Shown here: positions 59,993-64,000 of the stretch, one piece after another
Numbering within the stretch: position 1 is the first letter of the stretch
How the letters are laid out: each line of letters starts with the position of its first letter
From: Oceanospirillales bacterium
Lineage (GTDB): Bacteria > Pseudomonadota > Gammaproteobacteria > Pseudomonadales > Balneatricaceae
Length of the DNA stretch: 64,000 nt
Direction: 5' to 3'
Assembly (NCBI GenBank): GCA_018223185.1
Contig: JAAEYW010000009.1
Span: forward strand, 1 to 64,000
Position numbers and translations under genes: made by a program
The notes under the pieces: generated by a model
The model's database searches: none
What the model was told of the DNA's origin: nothing
The model's input: the letters and a program-made list of their open reading frames with translations, nothing else

Positions 59993-61167
59993 TCATCATT
60001 GGCGCCGTTTCCCATGCCTTTTGGAAACTCCTTAATATACACATCTGTTTTATGATACGGGATCTCAATTCCTGCAGTCGCAAACTGCTTATATATCTCT
60101 ATTAACAGTTCATGCCGGATTCTCCCCCGATCTTCGGGCTTTTCAATCCAGCCTAGCAGCTCAAAATCAAGACCTGAACCACCAAAGGCTCGCATCCGGA
60201 CCCGTGGCTCCGGTTCAGCACAAAACCCCTCATTCACATTGCCAATGGACTGCAGGATCTCACAGACGTTATCCGCATCAGATCCGTAGGCAACGCTAAC
60301 GGCTATCGCGATGCGGATATTGGCATTGGTGCCACCGCTTTCATTAACGATTTTCGCGTTTGCAATCACCGCGTTGGGCAGCGTGATCTCAATATCATCA
60401 CGACTTATCAGGCGTGTACTGCGCAGGCCAATATGCGTCACCCGACCCCGTTCTCCGCTATCAAGATTTACATAGTCACCCACTTTATAGGGGGCATCGA
60501 CAAGAATGAAGAATCCAGCGAATAAGTTTGCCAGCGTATCCTTGGCCGCAAAACCGACTGCAATACCAACGATGCCCGCGGAGGCCAGCCAGCCGACCGG
60601 ATTAATCCCCCAGATTATCAACAGGCAGTAACTGCCCAATAAAATCACCAGCAGGCGGATCGATAAATTGAGAAGCGGCACCGTTTGAGGCTCAATCACC
60701 GGGATTCTGTTATCACTGCTGCCCAGTGATTCCAGAATGGTGGTGCTGAGGTGGAAAGCGGCTCGCATCCAACTGGCGACGATGATTGAAACCGACAGAT
60801 TTACCAGAATATTCGTGATTTCACCCAGATTTGCGATCTGTGCTGCGAGGGTAAAACCAAGAAACAGGACGGTGGTAAACAGTGGTTTGCGCAGGTGGCG
60901 GATCACTTTGTCTTCTGCAAAGCTCAGTGAAGAAATATTAAAATTTTGCAGGCTGCGGATGAGTATTGCACGGAAGAAAAAAGCAATCATGAAAGAGGCT
61001 AATACAATCAGCACTGCGCCGATCAGCGGATATTGTTCAATCGTCGCCCAGTAGGGTTGAAAGTCATCGGGCAGCAGATCTTTTAAATCTGGAATTTTGT
61101 CGATAATCAGTTCCTGAGGTGGCGTCTGACTGCTTGAATCTGAATTCTGGATGTCCGCTGCCGCCAT
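59989..61167 (-). CDS. MscS-type mechanosensitive channel
   Basis: This 392-residue inner-membrane channel has four to five membrane segments. The pore-lining stretch is GIVGIAVGFAAKDTLANLFAG. The beta domain (VGDYVNLDSGERGRVTHIGLRSTRL) and the C-terminal alpha-beta domain follow. It releases solutes after osmotic downshock, as expected in a marine cell using betaine-type osmolytes. It is divergent from a second MscS gene, with a repeat-bearing gap between. Confidence 0.93.
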   Translation of the reverse strand: MAAADIQNSDSSSQTPPQELIIDKIPDLKDLLPDDFQPYWATIEQYPLIGAVLIVLASFMIAFFFRAILIRSLQNFNISSLSFAEDKVIRHLRKPLFTTVLFLGFTLAAQIANLGEITNILVNLSVSIIVASWMRAAFHLSTTILESLGSSDNRIPVIEPQTVPLLNLSIRLLVILLGSYCLLIIWGINPVGWLASAGIVGIAVGFAAKDTLANLFAGFFILVDAPYKVGDYVNLDSGERGRVTHIGLRSTRLISRDDIEITLPNAVIANAKIVNESGGTNANIRIAIAVSVAYGSDADNVCEILQSIGNVNEGFCAEPEPRVRMRAFGGSGLDFELLGWIEKPEDRGRIRHELLIEIYKQFATAGIEIPYHKTDVYIKEFPKGMGNGANDD

Positions 61168-61521
61168 TTACACTTCTCCAATGACAAATCCCAATCGCTC
61201 TTCCTGGTCACAACAGTATTAACTGTAGCATCTGTATCCCGGAACCTGCCACTCAACACTGCGCGGGACATTAAGCGATTTTGCCTGCAGACCTGTGTGG
61301 ATGGAATATGTCATGTGTACTAAAAAAATGCTTAGCTGTATACCTGCAAGCTAACTATAGTGCGGCATAACTACGCTTTTGAGTTATTGGGCTTCTGAGT
61401 TATTGGGCTTCTGTGTCATGGAGTTTCTGCGTAATTGAGATATTCTGATTATACGGATGACTTAAAGTGCAACGATAAGGTGCTTGAAAACTGAATACTC
61501 AATTACCGTTCAGAAGGTATT
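61168..61521. other. divergent gap between two MscS genes
   Basis: There is no gene in 354 bases. It carries 16-bp tandem repeats at 61381-61428 and the two promoters. TATTATGG before the 61522 start includes a modest ribosome site (GAAGGT). Confidence 0.5.
61381..61428. repeat. 16-bp tandem repeat
   Basis: GAGTTATTGGGCTTCT occurs twice exactly (61381-61396, 61397-61412), followed by a third degenerate unit (61413-61428) and traces of a fourth. Confidence 0.85.
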
Positions 61522-62862
61522 ATGGATATTGAATCTATTTCAAAAATACTTGATGAAGTAACTGTACGCAGTATCGCCGCGTTTACTGATATAGAAACCT
61601 ATAGTCAGATCGGTATTATTATCGCGATATACTTCGTGGCATACGTTTTTGCGGGACGCATTCGCGGATTTGTCGGGCTGCTGAATAAACCACCGGAGTC
61701 ATTTCAGGACGCGCCTGTTTCAAGACTGATATACCGCAGCGGTAAATTACTCTTTCCGATTTTTGCCATTACCTTGCTGAAAATCTCTCTGGAATTCAGT
61801 CAGTCCGTGCTGCAGGATGGCTGGGTCATGAAGACCGCTCTGACCATTGCTATCCTTTTGTTTTTCAACTCTTTTATTAATCTTCTGATTACCAATGCGA
61901 TTGCTGCTAAAGCGTTTCGCTGGATTGGTATGCCGATTGTGTTCTTTTATGCTATCGGTGTGCTTGATGATATTACCCACGTGCTTGAGTCCGTATCGAT
62001 TGAGCTGGGTGGTATCAAACTGTCGGCCTACGGCATTTTACGCACCCTGATCTTTGGTTCGCTGCTGTTCTGGCTGGGACGCATTTCGAGCTCAACAGGG
62101 CAGGCTATTATTCGCCAGCAGCAATCATTTGATTTCAAGACCCGGGAAATTTTTGCCAAGCTGTTTGAGATCCTGATATTTTTTGCGATCTTGTTACTTT
62201 TACTGCAGTTAATGGGGATAAACCTTACCGCGCTGGCTGTTTTCGGTGGTGCTGTGGGTGTGGGGCTTGGCTTTGGACTACAAGCCATTGCATCAAACTT
62301 TGTATCGGGCGTTATTATTCTTATCGATCGGTCAGTTTCGATTGGCGATTATATCGAGCTGGACGATGGCCGAACCGGCTTTGTGACTGAGCTGAATATG
62401 CGTTCGACCACATTAGAGACCTACGATGGTAAGGATATCGTGGTGCCTAATGAAAAGTTTATCACCAACTGCTTCACCAACTGGTCGCACAAGAATACCA
62501 AGCAGCGATATCGCGTTGACTTTTCGGTGGCCTATAGCACTAATGTCAGAAGTATGGTCGAGCTGATTAAAGAAGCCGTCGCGAGCCATCCGCAGGTTTT
62601 GAGTGGCGAAAAATATCCGCTAGAAGAAAGGCCCGATTGTGAAATTGATAGCTTCGGTGATTCCGGCATCAACATGTTTGTTGAGTTCTGGATGGAAGGC
62701 GTCGATGATGGCAAAAACCGGGTCGGCGGCGATCTGCTGCTGACTATTCTTGAAACGCTGCAGGAAAATGGCATTGAAATTCCGTTTCCTCAACGCGATG
62801 TGCGTATTATTGATCCGGAAAGTGCAGCGGCAAAGCAAGCGAAAGTGCAGAAACCTGAATAG
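61522..62862 (+). CDS. MscS-type mechanosensitive channel (long form)
   Basis: This 446-residue channel has about five to six membrane segments. The pore stretch GGAVGVGLGFGLQAIASNFVSG and the beta-domain motif IGDYIELDDGRTGFVTELNMRST follow. It differs clearly from its divergent neighbour, so it is an old paralogue rather than a recent copy. The extra N-terminal segments put it in the MscK/YbdG-like half of the family. Its end lies 78 bases from the rimK remnant. Confidence 0.93.
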   Translation: MDIESISKILDEVTVRSIAAFTDIETYSQIGIIIAIYFVAYVFAGRIRGFVGLLNKPPESFQDAPVSRLIYRSGKLLFPIFAITLLKISLEFSQSVLQDGWVMKTALTIAILLFFNSFINLLITNAIAAKAFRWIGMPIVFFYAIGVLDDITHVLESVSIELGGIKLSAYGILRTLIFGSLLFWLGRISSSTGQAIIRQQQSFDFKTREIFAKLFEILIFFAILLLLLQLMGINLTALAVFGGAVGVGLGFGLQAIASNFVSGVIILIDRSVSIGDYIELDDGRTGFVTELNMRSTTLETYDGKDIVVPNEKFITNCFTNWSHKNTKQRYRVDFSVAYSTNVRSMVELIKEAVASHPQVLSGEKYPLEERPDCEIDSFGDSGINMFVEFWMEGVDDGKNRVGGDLLLTILETLQENGIEIPFPQRDVRIIDPESAAAKQAKVQKPE

Positions 62863-62915
62863 CCCCCGGCGCCAATTCACAAGCAGTGATCTGTCTGCTC
62901 AAAGGCTTAAGCTTA

Positions 62916-62943
62916 TGAGCTTAAACCTTTGAGCTTAAACCTA
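62916..62943. repeat. 14-bp imperfect tandem repeat
   Basis: TGAGCTTAAACCTT (62916-62929) and TGAGCTTAAACCTA (62930-62943), with a related GGCTTAAGCTTA before them, lie exactly where the rimK remnant breaks off. Confidence 0.7.
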
Positions 62944-63520
62944 TGAATCCAGAGCCCGGATATCCTTGCCTTTGCTTTCAGCGACGAACTTCTGAATCAG
63001 CACATTCTGCTTCTGACTTTGCAGAAGCTCGATGATTGATGCTGCCGCATTTATCGATTTTGCCAATAAAACCCCGATACCCTGAGTACCTTCAAGCAGT
63101 TTTATGACAACCGGTGCACCACCGACTCGCTTAATCGCGGGCAGGGCATCGGCTTTATCTCCGACGAAGGTTGTCCGCGGAATGCCGATATGATGGCGGC
63201 TCAATATCTGTAAGCTGCGCAGCTTATCTATTGAGTTAGAAATATCATGGGCGGTATTGGCGCAAAAGACATCCATCTCCTGGAACTGCCTGACGACAGC
63301 GGTGCCATAGTAGGTAACAGATGCACCAATACGAGGTAGAACGTCATCGTAAGTACTCAGTACTTTCTGTCGATAGTAAGGGTCGGGTACACCCTGCTGA
63401 AGATCAATGGCAAACTTAAGGGTGTTCAGCACTTTGACATTATGTTCTCGTTGAGGTGCTGCTTCTTTGAGGCATAGTGCTGTAAGAGTTTGGTCCACAA
63501 GAAAGAATACCAAGCTTCAT
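62941..63520 (-). pseudogene. rimK: truncated and frameshifted rimK (RimK-type ATP-grasp ligase)
   Basis: This is a remnant of the ribosomal protein S6 glutamate ligase family. The true start at 63520 (MKLGILS, with GGGAGG before it) matches E. coli MKIAILS. A one-base shift around codon 15-16 moves the frame to LKEAAPQREHN. The body then follows RimK: VLPRIGASVTYYGTAVVRQFQ, DKLRSLQILSRH, GGAPVVIKLLEGTQGIGV and AESKGKDIRAL. It stops at residue ~190, losing the last third (about 110 residues), including metal-binding and catalytic parts. The break coincides with short tandem repeats. Two independent lesions make it almost certainly dead. Confidence 0.85.
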
Positions 63521-64000
63521 ATATTGCCTCCCTGAATCTGCGTCCACTTTTTGTAGTGTTGATTTATATGAGGACGGAGCAATAAAAAACGATGCTGTAT
63601 AATTTGAAAGAGATTGTTTTTTCTGACTCTGATGGTTGATTTATGTGTTTGTGATGAGGCACTAAATATTGATATATTTCAAATAGTTAATTGTTTTTTT
63701 TGCTTTGTCTGATATCTAATTAAGAGCTTTAATCAAGAGCTTTAAGTGTAGCACCTGGTACCATTTTATTTTTGTAGTCTGTACGGGTTAATCAAAATGA
63801 TCATCTGCTTTTGTGGCGGGATAACCCCGGAACGCGCTGCCTTCAGACGGAATCAAACGAAAAAATCGCAAATAATACCGGAGTATTACAAAAAATATTC
63901 AAGATCGGGGGCGCTATTCTGTACTACTATTTAATTAGCTCTGCTAAGGCAGAGAACACAGAGCCTCAATCATTTGGGGTAGCTTAAAGAAAGAAGAAAT
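63521..64000. other. terminal region without gene
   Basis: There is no supportable complete gene. It holds the rimK promoter remnant, AT-rich sequence, and a 62-base fragment of hrpB at 63814-63875. I see nothing definite after 63880. Confidence 0.5.
63814..63875 (+). pseudogene. copy of the hrpB 3' end
   Basis: Read with one base insertion, this encodes WRDNP, then ALPSDGIKRKNRK and a stop. It mirrors the end of hrpB (WPDNPQEALPSDGIKRKKRSH). No upstream hrpB sequence is present. It is a leftover of a duplication or of another helicase gene. Confidence 0.65.

Overview
The window looks like the chromosome of a marine gammaproteobacterium of the Oceanospirillales type (Amphritea/Neptuniibacter-like). 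This is inferred from the mix of genes for methylated osmolytes and C1 units, several TRAP uptake genes, a BCCT transporter, a 1625-residue NAD-glutamate dehydrogenase and paired mechanosensitive channels. No rRNA, tRNA or CRISPR array was recognised.

Layout. (1) 205-9686: a C1-oxidation locus. It has two copies of a DmdA/GcvT-type tetrahydrofolate methyltransferase with identical proteins, a short MetF-like reductase, FolD, a BCCT transporter, PurU and an Lrp-type regulator. Together they could import a methylated compound and take its methyl group to formate through 5-methyl-, methylene- and formyl-THF. (2) 9786-14981: CcoG, a MocR-type regulator, a sirohaem nitrite/sulfite reductase and its DUF934 partner. 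(3) 15230-23691: vanillate O-demethylase vanAB with an orphan TRAP binding protein and a shared operator-like motif, then a LuxR-type regulator, an amidohydrolase, a TorF-type porin and a PotF-type binding protein. (4) 23854-33060: a TRAP locus with an unusual signalling layout. A binding protein and kinase pair faces a second kinase with a sigma-54 activator, followed by dctPQM behind a readable -24/-12 promoter and two palindromic upstream sites. (5) 33328-38531: NAD-glutamate dehydrogenase and a small gene.

(6) 39089-48892: an array of about a dozen small genes, all on the plus strand, most separated by attC recombination sites of integron gene cassettes. No integron integrase is visible, so this is a cluster of attC sites lacking an integrase. 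The cargo includes a possible AbiJ-like abortive-infection protein, SUKH and Imm26-like immunity proteins, three GNAT acetyltransferases, a cold-shock/zinc membrane protein, a lipoprotein and several unknowns. The array has been invaded by a frameshifted IS4-family element, a deleted REP-associated transposase (RAYT) unit and several dispersed repeats.

(7) 49166-63875: a receiver protein with a degenerate kinase-like tail, a 1055-residue AraC regulator fused to a long helical repeat region, an amino-acid-type binding protein, an AGCS symporter, a PhnA-like zinc protein, HrpB helicase and two MscS channels. The end holds a doubly broken rimK and a stray copy of the hrpB 3' end.

The best candidates for new biology are the integrase-less cassette array with its defence/immunity cargo, the AraC-helical-repeat fusion, the binding-protein/kinase sensor pair in the TRAP locus, and the duplicated methyltransferase within a methyl-to-formate module.
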